Positions 52,487-64,000 of a DNA stretch of 64,000 nt are shown here, in pieces; position 1 is the stretch's first letter; every line of letters begins with the position of its first letter. The notes under the pieces are model-generated. The model saw nothing but the letters and a program-made list of their open reading frames with translations. It was not told the origin of the DNA and searched no databases. The position numbers were made by a program, and so were the translations under genes. This stretch comes from Pseudevernia furfuracea (Eukaryota > Ascomycota > Lecanoromycetes > Lecanorales > Parmeliaceae). The stretch lies in NCBI GenBank assembly GCA_022315425.1, contig JAIUPT010000035.1, positions 620,001-684,000 of the forward strand, read 5' to 3'.

Positions 52487-55400
52487 TCACGTGATCTCGT
52501 CCAATTCCGACTCGTCAGGTCCCTCCTCCACTTTGACCTCACCACCTTCACCATCCATCTCCTCATCCTTCACAATCCCAGCCGCAACTCCGGCCTCCTG
52601 AGGCGGTAGTACGTTTTCCCCTCTCTTCAACATCTCCAACTTTGCTTGCGTCATCTCGAACACGTACTGGCCCAGATGCTCCACTCCGTCCATCTCGGTA
52701 CCTTCCACCTCGTCCGTCAACAATCTTCTTGCTGGGAAGATTTCACCAGTCGTGAGCATCAACTTCTCCGGACGTTCTAGAGGTAGCTTGAAAGCTTCTA
52801 TTAGTTCGGGGGAGGATTCGAAGATGCTGCGGCGACCGAGTATGTAGAGGCCCAATCGAGCGCGGGAGAGGGCGACAGTGAGACGGCGAATGTCGCGGAG
52901 GTAGCCGGGACTACGGGTACGAGTCAAGGAGAGGATGATGTCTATAGTATGTTAGTTTGGCCTGCTCAAGCTGGAGAGGGAAACAAGGGGAACGCTTACA
53001 ATCATTCTGCTCTCCTTGGTACTTGTCCACGGTAGTCACGATCCTCGGCAAGCCAAATAGCCTGTTTCCCTTGCATCGGTGGGCCAAAACGTCCCTTATC
53101 AAAGCCTTCTGCCCAGCATAGGTCGTCAGTATCGATATCTTGCTTCCTGCATATCCCAACAGGCGCATGTATTGATATATCGCGACTGCATACTCCGCCT
53201 CCCCCAGATTTTGGAAGAAATGCGGCGACGGCTGTGACTCGCCTGCGCCTTTGTAGTCGGGGACATCGATGAATTGGTAGTCGTATTTGAAGCCAGCGTT
53301 GGCGCGGAGATATTCAGATTCTGTGAGGACGTTAGGGAGGTGATCGAGGGATGGGTACCGCCATTTGTAGAGCTTTGCTATGCTTGGCCGTGCACGGCCT
53401 TGGTGGTCGAGAGTGATGGTAGGAACGCCAAGACGGACGAGGCGAAGGAAGAGCGATTGTTCTAGGTTGGCAAACTGCCGAAACGCCATATTCTGGACTA
53501 TCGGGGAATTTTGAAGGTGATCGCCACAGAGGACAATTCGTTGGAGAGGTAACTCACCATCCTTGGAGTTTTGGAGGGCTAGAGGGATGAAGTTCTCGAT
53601 CTCGGTGATTTGAGCAGCTTCTTCCATGACTACGTTATCATAGTGGAACCCTAGATCTGCTATTTCTTGTCGACGCATGGCGGCATGGGTGCTCGTCATT
53701 GCGATGATACGAGCTTCTTTTATCATGAGGTAATTGGTTTTGTCGCGGTTGTTGCGGAGTATCTCGAAAGGGCGGATGTCTTCAAGAGACGCGAAGATTT
53801 TAGAAACATGATGTTCGCATCCACGGACCGTTTCTAGGACCTCATCTTTAGTAGCTTCAGATGTGAAGAGTGGCTGAGGAGCGTTTTGAAAGTAGTGATG
53901 GAAAGGGAAGGACGAGATGACAGTTCCGGCGCTTGAGTCCGTGTCGTTGGCTATGTCCCAGAATTTTGCCCAAGCGGACTGCACGTAGACGGAGTTGAAG
54001 TAGCCAGCAGTTTCGCACGTACTGCCATGAGCACCAGGAGCGCCGAAATTTGCGGCAAGCCGGTCAACTTCGTAGAGTAGCTGGGCTCTGTTATCGAGAA
54101 AGGATTCGACTCGACCGTATTTGCTGAAACTCTCTGCTGTATCTAAGTCTCCCTCTCCCTGACCTAGCCGAAGCAAGTGACGTCCGTCAATATCGAGCTT
54201 CACTATTTTCTGAAAAAGTTGGTTCAGTGCTTGATTACTGTGTGCTATCAGCAAGGTCCGTTGTGAGGGAAAGTCGTGATAGATATTGTTGATGATTTGA
54301 GTGGCCACGTCCGTTTTGCCGGTCCCTGGGGGGCCTACTATGACTGTCAGACCTGGTTGAGTGCCTGAAGCAATCGCCTCGACCTGGACCGGAGTAAAGC
54401 GGACACTGTTATGTTTCGGTGCATCGCTTAGATACGGTCCGCTAGCAGGTGGACGATACGTGGATACCTTGACAGACTCTGAAGTTTGCTGCACAGGCTC
54501 GGCATCATCTCGTCGACGCTTTTTCGAGGACCTAGGTTGAACGGCAGGGGCTGAAGTTGTAAAATTTTGGAGGACATATGGAGGCGGAAAGCTCTCAAGC
54601 TTCTTGTCTTCAGATTCAACAGTCTGAAGGTACATTAGCGATTGACGCGGCCCAGCAGAGTCGCAAGGGCCATACCTTGCCCGGAAAGCTATCCACCAGA
54701 TGCTGCCAGTCAACGAAAGTGTCTCGGAAATCGATTGCCTTAAGTTGATTTGAAAGCCGAGCATAGGTTGCCGAAGCAGGATCGCCATATCCCAGAAACA
54801 CTTCCTGCAGCCACGCGGGAACAGGCACATCAGATAGTGCAAGGTTTTGTATAGTCTCCAAGATCTTCTTGAAGTTATTCTCGCGCTGATTCCGTCGAAC
54901 AACTACGTTGAGAGACTCATAGACATCCGGTCTTCCTTTTTCTCTAAGCTCGCTATCCGCCTTGAAAGCCGACGGGTCCAGGTTGACAATAAGCCTTCTG
55001 ATGCGCGGTCTATTCCCATAACCGTTCATGCTGTCAGGTTGTGGCTCTCTTATAGAGCGGCCATTTTCGTCGAGCAACTGCACAACCTCTGCTGTTCGGA
55101 GAGCGAGCAGTCCAGACGCTTCCTCGCCGCCTTGCTTCGAGTGGCCGTTCGTCAATTTGCGTGAAGCTTCGATTGACTCGATTGTGAGTAAATAGATAAT
55201 GTCACCTTGTCGCAAGGAGTCCCAATCGTGTCGAACGGTATCGGCCAACTTGCTCACGTTGAGAGTAATTTCAGCTCTGACGTACGCTGGTTGATCATGC
55301 CCGACCTTCGCTGGCGCAGTTTCCAATATCCTACTAGGTAATTAATACATGGTTGAAAGGCAGAAACCTAGTGTTACACTTACGCAGGCTTTGTGATGGG

Positions 55401-57062
55401 AAGCGCCATTTTCGAAAAGCCATCGAAGTGGAGACCGCCAACTGAACCAGTTCCTCTCGGTTGTAGTCTTTTGATAGTATCTTCGAGGTACTTTCTGATC
55501 TCGAAGAATTGTTCGCATCGGTAGAGAATGAAAGCCCGCCACAGAAAGTCCCCAATACTGAGATACTGAAGATTTAACTTGGGTATCGCTAGAGACCTTG
55601 ATCCATTGTAGGTTTCATTGCGTAGGAGGGAAGGCTCGTACAGCTCTGTTTCTGTAGGCTGTGTACTCAGATCTCTCACAGTCTCTTGGAAAGTCTTCTT
55701 TTTCTCATGGGCAAGTAGCATGATCTCCATCAGGAGCTCTCGATTAACTTGTACATTCGCTGCGGATGGGTATGCCGTCCGAAAGCCTAGTAGTAGGCAC
55801 ATATCTTCCAATTCAACATCCGTCAACTGTGTTAAGAACTCTTCCAATTCCTTCCTTCCGTCGATAGCTCCATAATTCGAGAGGGCAAGTACTGTCAGCT
55901 TTTCTTTGAAGTGTCTGAGCGCAGTCCTTTGCAGCCGGGCCAGGTCCCCACAGTGCCTCTCATATGACTGAGCTTTGGAGTGCTGTAAGCCTGTATTATC
56001 ATCGACGGGGAAGTTCGCAAAATGGCGGAAAAGAGCGAACAAATCACGCAAGAGACCGTTGTCTTGAGTATTAAACATTGGGGATATCCTGATTAGCGCT
56101 AGGAGATTCAGATCTTGGACCAGAGAATTGACATATCTCCTTGTAGGCAACTGACTCTCGAGATCAGTCAAGAACTCGAGAAACTTCTCGCAGTATACCA
56201 GATCGTCTAGCAAGCTGTTAGCAAATGCATCAGGTGGCATCATATTGACTAACCTTCGCTCGCTCCATGTAAACGACTAACGAAATCCAGCAGAAGAGTG
56301 TAGAGCCATGAGCGTTCGAATCGTAACCTTGCCTTTGCTTCTTCGTCTGCAGCTTCAAATCTCTTGGCAGCAGCCCTCCACGCTTTTCGAAGTTGACCAT
56401 GCTCCTCAAATCTCCGCTCTCGAGCTGCTTCAGAGGCAAGATTATGCCATATCGATATTGACACCAATGGCGCACATTCCTTGCGTACGAGACCGTTGTC
56501 TAGTGATTGAAAGGCGCAGAGAAGGTAGGTGAGTAAATGGGTGCGGATGGGCCCTGACAGAGATGGATCAATGCTCATTGATAGAACGCGGCGGAAAAAG
56601 GAGGAAAAGCGTTCCGAGTCATCCGCGAAGGCATCTTGAAATCATTAGTCATTTACATTGCCATTCATCAACAAGACTGGGCTGCTTACCCCACATGGGC
56701 AGATTCTCTCTGCTCTTCACGGTGGCGATGAGGGCAATCAGAAGTACATGGTGATTGATCGAGTCTTCGGTGTAGCCGGGCCATAGATAGCTAAGCATCT
56801 GTCAATATGTGCTGGCTATATTATGAAAGCTCATGTACTTCTCCAGCACCTGCAGACTCTCGAGCATGAGCAGACTTCGAAAGTGGAACGCCTCCTGTTC
56901 CAGTACATCCCAGATCTCTTTCTTGATTATTTCTGGTTTTGCTTTCTTCGACTTCGTAGCTTTCGGCCAATGCTTCTTCGCGAGCTGGGCCCAATGGTTG
57001 TCGCTCTCAAGATCTCCGAAACCTGACTTGTCTCGATCTCTGAACGCGGTTGCTTCAGCCAT
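52487..57062 (-). CDS. Aquarius/Cwf11-type intron-binding spliceosomal helicase
   Basis: Seven exons: 57062-56839, 56790-56690, 56634-56254, 56206-55384, 55333-54676, 54623-53000 and 52941-52487, all in phase, give 1421 residues. The N-terminal armadillo-like part includes NYLWPGYTEDSINHHVLLIA and SQLPTRRYVNSLVQDLNLLA. The superfamily 1 helicase core has GPPGTGKTDVATQI (Walker A), AHSNQALNQLF, an EEAAQITEIENFIP motif II, LCGDHLQNSPIV, LDHQGRARPS, TTVDKYQGEQND and, across the last splice, YIILSLTRT with VALSRARLGLY. Aquarius binds the intron upstream of the branch point in activated spliceosomes and couples splicing to snoRNP and exon-junction complex assembly. The tail is acidic. The gene is divergent from the THO subunit gene. 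The exon 3/4 junction (GTTAGT donor, 47-nt intron) is the weakest. Confidence 0.94.
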
Positions 57063-57352
57063 ACTGCTGGCTCAACTTCGCGGATTCGCTCAAGGTAATC
57101 GGCCAATCACAATTGACTGGAGCGCTCTAATTGGTGATGAAGTCTGTGGATGTTTCGAAACATTGCGCCAGCAGAGTTCCTGAGATGCTCTCGTTTTTTT
57201 AATCCCCGAAATGCATCACTCTTTGTCGCGTGGGAATCCTAGTTTTGTCGTAGGGCTGAAAATAGATTGCGGCTAGCGGTGCTCCCGCAGAGCCTCGCTC
57301 AGAAACAATTTGCTTGCATTGTCCTCACTTTATTCACACCAATGAGCTTTCC
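57063..57352. promoter_or_regulatory. 290-nt bidirectional intergenic region (Aquarius/THO1)
   Basis: It separates the divergent start codons at 57062 (minus) and 57353 (plus) of two nuclear RNA-processing genes. No clear core element is visible. Confidence 0.5.
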
Positions 57353-59558
57353 ATGACGACGTCTCCAGCCACGCCGTCGCGTGCGCTGTCAAGTATGTCT
57401 AGTGCCGGAGTCAGCTCCGTCGACGACTCCACAACTGCGATAAAGGGACTCCTGACCAAAGCGCAGGAAGTCAAGCCTGACGGAGGCGTTGAGCCAGCAT
57501 TGACCACTCAAGACCTCAAAGGTGGTGTCGAAGAGATTGGCAACCAAAATGGAGCATTCAACAAGGATTATGCAGCTATTGAGACTGCATGTCGTAACAT
57601 CTTCTACGCTCTACTGGTGAGGCTATCAAGGAATGGCGACCGAGGTCAACAGCTGAAAACCCAAGGCATCTACATCAATCGAGGAACCTCCATTTGGTGA
57701 GGTGTGGAACCTTCTTGACATTATCTCTATTCTCTCCGATCTAGGTTAGTCTGACGGAGATGGGTTGTTCAGACCCAAGCGCTAATAGTCCGCAGAGATC
57801 TGTGAACCAAGCCTGCTTTTTTGGCTCGTCGAAGAGCTGCTTGACACACAGACCATAGACGGGTGTAGGACCGTGTTCGACTATCTTGATTCTCGACGAG
57901 AACGTATCACTGCGAAACACTTCAAGGCAAAGAGCCTCATCATACTACGCGCGTGCAACGAGCTTTTACGTCGACTGTCACGAGCAGAGGATACGGTATT
58001 TTGCGGAAGAGTTTTCATATTCCTCTTTCAAAGCTTCCCGCTAGGGGACAGGAGCTCGGTCAATCTGAGGGGAGAATACCACGTCGAGAATGTTACGGTC
58101 TTCGAGAATTTGCCACCAAAGGCTGAAACGAAGCTCGAGGATGGCATGGAGGTTGATCAGAAGGAGGACAAGGCAGATCTGGAACAAGACGCAGTCAATA
58201 ACGAAGCTGTAGTCGAGCAGGCTAATGCTGACCTGGAGCACCCAGCAAACTCGTCGAAAGCCGTCAAATTCGATGGACAAGACGAGAAAGCACAAGAAAA
58301 GCCGGCGGTCGACATGGACACGCTGTATCCTATATTCTGGTCTTTACAAGAAAACTTTTCAACTCCTACGAGACTATTCGATGATACCAAACTTCAACAA
58401 TTTCAAAAGGGTTTATCGTTCACGCTGGGCAAATTCAAAGAAGTGCAGCAAGATCTCCAGGCAAGAGGCACATCAAAGCTGCACGATGATGGCAAGCGGG
58501 GTGTGAAGAGGAAACGCAACGGTCAGGAAGATGAGCTGTCAAGTAGCTTCAATCCGAAGTACTTGACCAGTCGAGACCTCTTCGACCTAGAGGTACAACT
58601 ACATGTTTTATTGCACTACATTCCTCATTCGCTAAATTCATACAGATCAGCGATCTTGCTTTTCGACGCCATGTCCTTGTTCAAGCCTTGATTCTGATCG
58701 ACTTCCTCATTTCGCTTACCACAAAGGCCAAGAGAAAGCTTGACCACACATCCAACAAATCAGTACTCTACGCCTACGCCTTGAGTGAAGACAACGTTTG
58801 TGGCATCCTCAACCCTTCAAAAGCTCTACATGCTAATCGTCGAATTCAGGCAAAATGGGCGATAAGCATGAGAAGCGAGATAGCTACTTATTTACAACAA
58901 GGCCCAGAAGGCAAATTTTACTACCGCATGGTGGATACTGTCTTGTCAAGAGACAAGAATTGGGTGCACTGGAAAGCGGAGGGCTGCCCGCCCATACAGC
59001 GTGATCCCGTTTCTGCTGGGGATTTCTCGGAGGCGGAAAAAGGTACGCAGAAAGCATGTGCCAACAAAAGGCTCAGAGCGACTCCCATGGGATCCTTAGA
59101 CCTTAAGTTTCTCTCGGACGGAGGCGATAGCGACGGCATGGAGAAGCTGAAGGACCCGGAAAGGTGAGACCATCGTTGTCAATCCCTGGCGATCTCGCTC
59201 AAGCATTCGCAGGTACACAATACCCACAGCAGACTCATTTAGAGGCCCAATTGTGGAAGACGACTTCGACATCGATATGGCGAAAACAGAGGAAGAGAAG
59301 CATCAGGCAATAGATGCAAGGGCAAGCAAGCTGTGGAGGACGCTCCGCATCGCATCGAAGAGCCAACTCAACCTCTTCGACAAAATCGATGATGGCAATA
59401 ATCTTCAAGCTCTTTTCCAGCCAGAAGAGGAAGAGAGCAAGGAGACGACGGAGGTCGACAGGACAGAGCAGACTTCTGATCAGCCTGCCAAGGAATCAAT
59501 TCCGAATGGCACTGAGCCGAAAATGGTGGACGAGAATGGAATAGAGGCGCCCAAATAG
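57353..59558 (+). CDS. THO complex subunit 1 (Hpr1/THOC1)
   Basis: Five exons: 57353-57616, 57666-57744, 57796-58592, 58646-59163 and 59213-59558, all in phase, give 667 residues. I use the ATG at 57353 (MTTSPATPSRALSS). Conserved THOC1 segments are SIEEPPFGEVWNLLDIIS, ICEPSLLFWLVEELLDTQTI, LLRRLSRAEDTVFCGRVFIF and FLFQSFPLGDRSSVNLRG, then, in exon 4, FRRHVLVQALILIDFL and FYYRMVDTVLSRDKNWVHWK. A nuclear localisation-like KRGVKRKRNG lies near residue 350. The region between ~220 and ~270 is acidic and disordered, as is the C-terminal tail. THO, part of TREX, couples transcription elongation to mRNP packaging and export and prevents R-loops. Confidence 0.93.
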
Positions 59559-62500
59559 AGGAATGTTCAGATAGATACCCGAAAATGGAAGTAATTCGAT
59601 ACGAGTGCACACAAGCTATACGAAGTGACGCGTGGCCCCTCATTTCTTCGTAGCATCAGCGCTCACACCGAGCTTAGATATAAGAACATACTTGATCAGC
59701 AATGAGAAGGTGCTTCTTCATGGATTTCCATTCTCCGCGACGTTTTGTTGCTTCATACCTTCTTTCCTCCACCAAGTTCATGCTCTCTCTTGCATCGGGG
59801 AGAATCGAAAGGTCGTCGGTTCCTTGCACCACCCCAATTTCGCACTCTCCTCGCTTGATCATAACTTGCTCACACACCATATCCTAGCATCTTTGGAGAC
59901 GACGGTGTATAACTGGAGTTTCACACAAAGTCATCGGGACGCTATCTCACGGTCAGCGTACCTTATCCTTGAGCTCGAAAATCTGGGTCGTGCCTCCTGC
60001 TGCGGTCATTATTATTATTATTATTATTATTATCCATCGCAACAATTCATTAGGTATTCAACGCAATAATCTCAGGTTATGCCCCGTCGGTCACAATTGC
60101 CTCGTTATTTTCTAGAAGTCGAAGTGCTGTGAGAGACTGCGCCGTTTTTTTTTTTTTGGTTTAGCGGAAAGAACCGACCTGCTTCCCTACACTAGGTTAT
60201 TCCAACGACAATCATGGAGTCAGGTCCGTCAGGCCCCTCATGTGTCTTCACTATCCTACTCCTATTCCAAGGGTTGTCGACCTCCTTTTCCGACCTCGGG
60301 TCGGTGAAGAATGAAAGAATGAAGAATGTGAGGTTACACTACGGCCGTAAGACTTTACGGCCTAAAGGACTGCATCGCGTTATGTGCCTCAGGCTGCAGG
60401 GGTGCGAGAAGCCTAGATGCAGGCCGCCAAGAGGGGCCCCGAAACAATTCCAACAGACCCCCAAAACTTAAAAGTCAATGACTTGCACAGCCGCACAGGA
60501 AAAGCAATCTATCTGCAAGCGAAGCTCAGACCTCTTACCATGAAACATGGCAATATTATCGTCCAACTCGAACCAGGATGATGGAAGCTTGTCTGGAGTT
60601 GAAGACTTGCATGAATAATAATGAGCCTGTACGGAGTACACCAATGTGTGTTTCAGTTCTCTCTGACATGTCACGTGCAGAGTTACCTGCCACTTGGCGC
60701 CCCTGTCCCTTTTCCTCGCCCTTTAATTTCGGCAGCTCCCACGGTTACGTGCTAATCCGCATGATATGCACAGAATCATCAAATATCCCTGCCACGCAGC
60801 AACGAAAAACCTTCACGACGAGCGTCGAGCGGTCAGAGTTTCGAAATCCACTGGACAGCTACTTCCAATTACGCCTTGCAGCGTCTCCATGTTATTAGTA
60901 TTCTTATCATCTTCGAGCATGCATCTTGCCTCGATCCCCGTCATATCGCCTTGAGGATTACTGCGTTTGCCTGTTACTAATAATGTTCCAACTTTCCAAT
61001 TCACCAAAACCATGCTTGGACGCGAGTCCACGAATTGGGAAATCATCGGTGAGTTGCAACCCACCTGATATATGCGAAAGTCGGTACACAATCATCCGTT
61101 CAGTCATGGGCCTCGATCGTTCCAACGCTTGCACTGTCAGCTCACCCGACACAGTAATTCCAACCTGACGGCCCATGGATATGATGAAGAAGGACAATAA
61201 GTAATATAAGTTCATCAAATTCTCGTTTTAACTAGCAAAGACGACATCTGAGTTCCAGCATTCTAGAGTATCGCAACAGTTTCCCACTACCAGGATAAAG
61301 ATGCAAGTGCCCGTTCGCCTCCTGGTCCATGCCGGAAAGACCCGAAACTTGGCATTACGCTATGTTTCACGGAGTTTAAGGGAGGCCGAATCATTCATCG
61401 CATTGACTGGTTGAGACGGTCCTTGTCATGAATTCATGATTCGTGTAGCGACCAAAAGCACCAAGAAAGCTTACCACGAGCTTCGCCATGATCGAAATTC
61501 GATTCTTCAACGGCAGTGGACAACCGCCGCTACAAAAAACGCCGCTGTTTTCTTTGCTGCTGACTGCTTCAACTAGCATTGAGTCACGGGCCAAAGCTTA
61601 GCGGACACTCTACGGCGATTGGTCCGAGATAATAATAGTGTGCAGGGTGCTGGAATCCGGCGCCGTCAATTTCATTACTCATCAGAACCTCACGACGGGT
61701 AGAGGCTCCTCGTCTGCCCGTCGATCTTGGATAAGACTGACTCTCTTGGTAAGTAGGCTTATTCGGCCCTGCAAGTGTTTCATCGTTCTTGACAGGGTTC
61801 TTGTTTGAAAATACTTGCAAATCACGCTCGGCAAGACTACCTCATCATCTATCAAGACGTCTTTGACATTTTAGAGACTTTCTGATACAGCGTAAATCCA
61901 TGATCAACCTCAAAAAAGTAGGCATGGTCCATGGAGAGGGAAGTTTTGCATGTGAGTGGGTAACCTTGACTTATTCTGCTGTGTCCTGTGGCCGGGTATT
62001 TGATATATTCAAGTTGAGAGAAAGACTGGGCCCCGCGCGCCACTTGGGCGGCTACAGCGGGGCCCTCCTCCAAAATGGGAATAAACAAAACCAACACGCT
62101 GTACCACTCTTAGGTTACATGCATTGTTCAATCCTGTGGTTAGTGTCCAACGTCAAGGCTCTCTCACAGGGTATACACCTGATTTCAAGAATGCCTGCAT
62201 ATCGCTCAACGCTCTGTCGCCGACTTGCCGGACACCAATCGCTTGTTGATGACGGAGATCGCCCCACCCAATCAAGGTAAACTTGCAAGGACCCCCGCAT
62301 CAATTGCAGGGCTTGAGAACGTTTCTCCACCAGTCTCAACCGAGAACTAATCACGAAATGAATGAACGTGCAATACTTTTAAAGCAACGCCAACAGCAGC
62401 CACCCATCTTCTGCTCGAAATCAGCTTATCATCACTCTGTCAGCCTGACCTTCTCTGGACGTTCTACATTCTAAATCGTGCTCTAAGAAGGAGCGCATCA

Positions 62501-63057
62501 GGTAATACATAGCCAGTAGTGTTGAGGAACCGAGGCCCAGGCACCTAGATATTCACGAACAGTTTTCCATTGGAGACGAACGAGCCAACACTCTTTCTGC
62601 ATTTTCGAGCCTGTCAGTGTGAAAATTCATGTTCCTCTCTCAACTGCAATTGAGCAAATCGCATTTCTAGCTGCCGCAGCACGTTCCCTACTATCCCGCT
62701 CTTGTCCGGCCGCCCACCAACACCAAAGGGTTCAACTTCTTGTTAAACACATCTCTTGGACTCTTAGGACAGTCCGCCGAATAGCACCGACTGATAAGCT
62801 CCGCAAAAGGAAGATCTCAAGCTATTGAGCTTAACTGAGAGTCCCTTGCGTTTGAACCAGTATCACATCGCAACCCATTCTTACTCCCGCATCGATCCAA
62901 TCTATATACAACCCCTCCCCTCGCCTAAATCAGTGATACTCCGATTGCTGGCTCCTCGTGTTCCTCGATGGTGGGAATTTGTGTTACTTATTCAGATCAG
63001 ATCTCCGGACGCTCTACAAGTCGCTCGGTGCAAACCACTGCCCGCAGTCAAGCGAAA
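59559..63057. other. 3.5-kb intergenic stretch, no gene recognised
   Basis: Many short frames on both strands lack domains and good starts. It holds an ATT microsatellite (60007-60033) and a T-run at about 60146-60158. Much of it is probably the upstream region and 5' leader of the homeodomain gene, since long regulatory regions are common for fungal transcription factors; that is inference. Confidence 0.45.
60007..60033 (+). repeat. (ATT)n microsatellite
   Basis: About nine perfect ATT units. Confidence 0.9.
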
Positions 63058-64000
63058 ATGGACCTTCCATCTAGTTTATTTGGCCGAAAATGTGCCAACG
63101 TTCTTCCATCGCCGCCTGAATCACCGTCTATGTATGCCTATCCTCCAGCACCTGGAGAACATGGCCGGTACATTACTAGACTGGCATCGCGCCACGCCTT
63201 GCCCGCACCTTCTAATAGCGCAACCTTCATACCGCCAGAGAATGAAAAAGCATCGCCTTCGCAGTATCAAGAGAACCCACTGCGCAATGGACGGACTTCT
63301 CCTCACTCATCAAGTCTTCATCAGATCACCACAGCCGATAACTCCAACTCCGAGACCTCGAACCTGAGGACTTCTAAACTTCCCTCGCCTGATCAAGTAT
63401 CAGATCATTTGCAAAGAGAGGATTCCCTAAAACAAAGGCCTGCGCGAGCGTCTAGCATGGCAACTCCCCCCACGCCGCAGCTAGTGTTGACGGAATCAGA
63501 ACATCAGTCTGAGGGCGATGAGCTATTGACAGGCTCAGAGGAAGAGGAAGACGTCTCTGGTGGGACGGAGGCTGTCAAATCGGCCGCCGAGCGATTAGCG
63601 GAGAAACGCAAGATGAAGCGCTTTAGGTCAGCACCAATATCACCACATTGGGGAAGCGGTCACTGATGGTATCTACAGGTTGACGCATGCTCAGACACGA
63701 TATCTCATGAGCGAATTCTCCCGTCAAGCTCATCCCGACGCAGCTCAGCGGGAGAGACTGTCAAGAGACATTCCGGGATTGAATCCTCGTCAAGTGCAAG
63801 TATGGTTTCAGAACAGGTATATTATTACTATTGTTTATGGCTTTTGTCAATGCTGATTTGCGTTCGCAGGCGGGCAAAGCTCAAGCGACTGACAACTGAT
63901 GATCAAGAGCGTATGAGACGGTCGAGAGCTCTTCCTGAGGACTTTGACTTCAGCCAAACGCTACAGCCTAGGTACGGGTCTGCTTTGACCGAGCCTTCAT
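63058..64000 (+). CDS. homeodomain transcription factor, 3' end outside window
   Basis: Exons 63058-63626, 63679-63816 and 63870 to the window edge are in phase. The ATG at 63058 (MDLPSSLFGRKCANVLPSPP) opens a Ser/Pro-rich, disordered N-terminus of about 175 residues with an acidic stretch (GSEEEEDVSGG). The homeodomain starts near residue 180: KRKMKRFRLTHAQTRYL for the N-terminal arm and helix 1, AQRERLSRDIPGLNPRQ for helices 2 and 3, then VQVWFQN joined across the second intron to RRAKLKRL. The WFQNRRAK signature with an intron between Asn and Arg is common in homeobox genes. The protein is a nuclear DNA-binding regulator; family members control conidiation, fruiting or stress responses, but I cannot name the orthologue. 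At least 280 residues are visible. Confidence 0.92.

Noticed and set aside
60214..60471. 85-codon plus-strand frame with a hydrophobic start
   Set aside because: Looks slightly like a signal peptide, but the remainder is random basic sequence with no homologous feature or splice support.

Overview
This window is nuclear DNA of a filamentous ascomycete (Pezizomycotina; Dothideomycetes is my best guess, from inference only). Genes carry short introns of about 45-100 nt with GT donors and CTRAY-like branch sites. Housekeeping proteins are of fungal type: a biotin protein ligase with an N-terminal amidotransferase-like domain, Mgm101, Tof1/Swi1, Tfb2, an Aquarius-type helicase and THO subunit 1. 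The accessory families (DUF7730-like, PNP-NB-ARC-TPR, CorA-like) are typical of Pezizomycotina. I rebuilt exon structures by hand and checked phase at each junction, so boundaries are predictions.

Layout: 0.1-1.1 kb, remnants of a STAND-type N-terminal domain and a small membrane protein. 2.4-3.1 kb, a MAPEG gene. 4.6-5.9 kb, an AIF/AMID-like oxidoreductase. 6.5-8.2 kb, a single-exon membrane protein. 9.9-14.0 kb, a compact block of biotin protein ligase, a Coa4/Cmc3-like twin-CX9C protein and Mgm101, two of them mitochondrial by family. 14.4-22.2 kb, an accessory block with four related DUF7730-like genes (A-D; D is a pseudogene) and a decayed beta-propeller gene. 22.5-28.0 kb, a PaaI-type thioesterase, Tfb2, a Ser-rich protein and a small divergent gene. 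28.9-33.5 kb, a secreted Cys-rich protein and an 862-residue membrane glycoprotein. 34.4-39.3 kb, Tof1 divergent from a mitochondrial 3-hydroxyacyl-CoA dehydrogenase. 39.8-41.7 kb, a multi-span membrane protein. 41.7-52.2 kb, a gene-poor accessory block with an NLR-like PNP-NB-ARC-TPR gene, a decaying CorA-like gene, a 71-bp repeat pair, a long inverted repeat and a fifth DUF7730-like gene (E). 52.5-59.6 kb, an Aquarius-like helicase divergent from THO subunit 1. 63.1-64.0 kb, the 5' part of a homeodomain gene running off the window.

The most unusual content is the DUF7730-like family: five members share a tiny 5' exon beginning Met-Lys-Leu-Arg (or close to it), a split before an HNAS-like segment, a central TCRQIY motif and a C-terminal RWT box. 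The accessory blocks show C-to-T/G-to-A decay resembling repeat-induced point mutation (RIP): a repeat pair differing only by such changes, stop codons in a propeller gene, and a CorA-like gene whose intron starts with AT instead of GT. The NLR-like gene has five nearly identical 126-bp TPR units and an in-frame TGA in the first.
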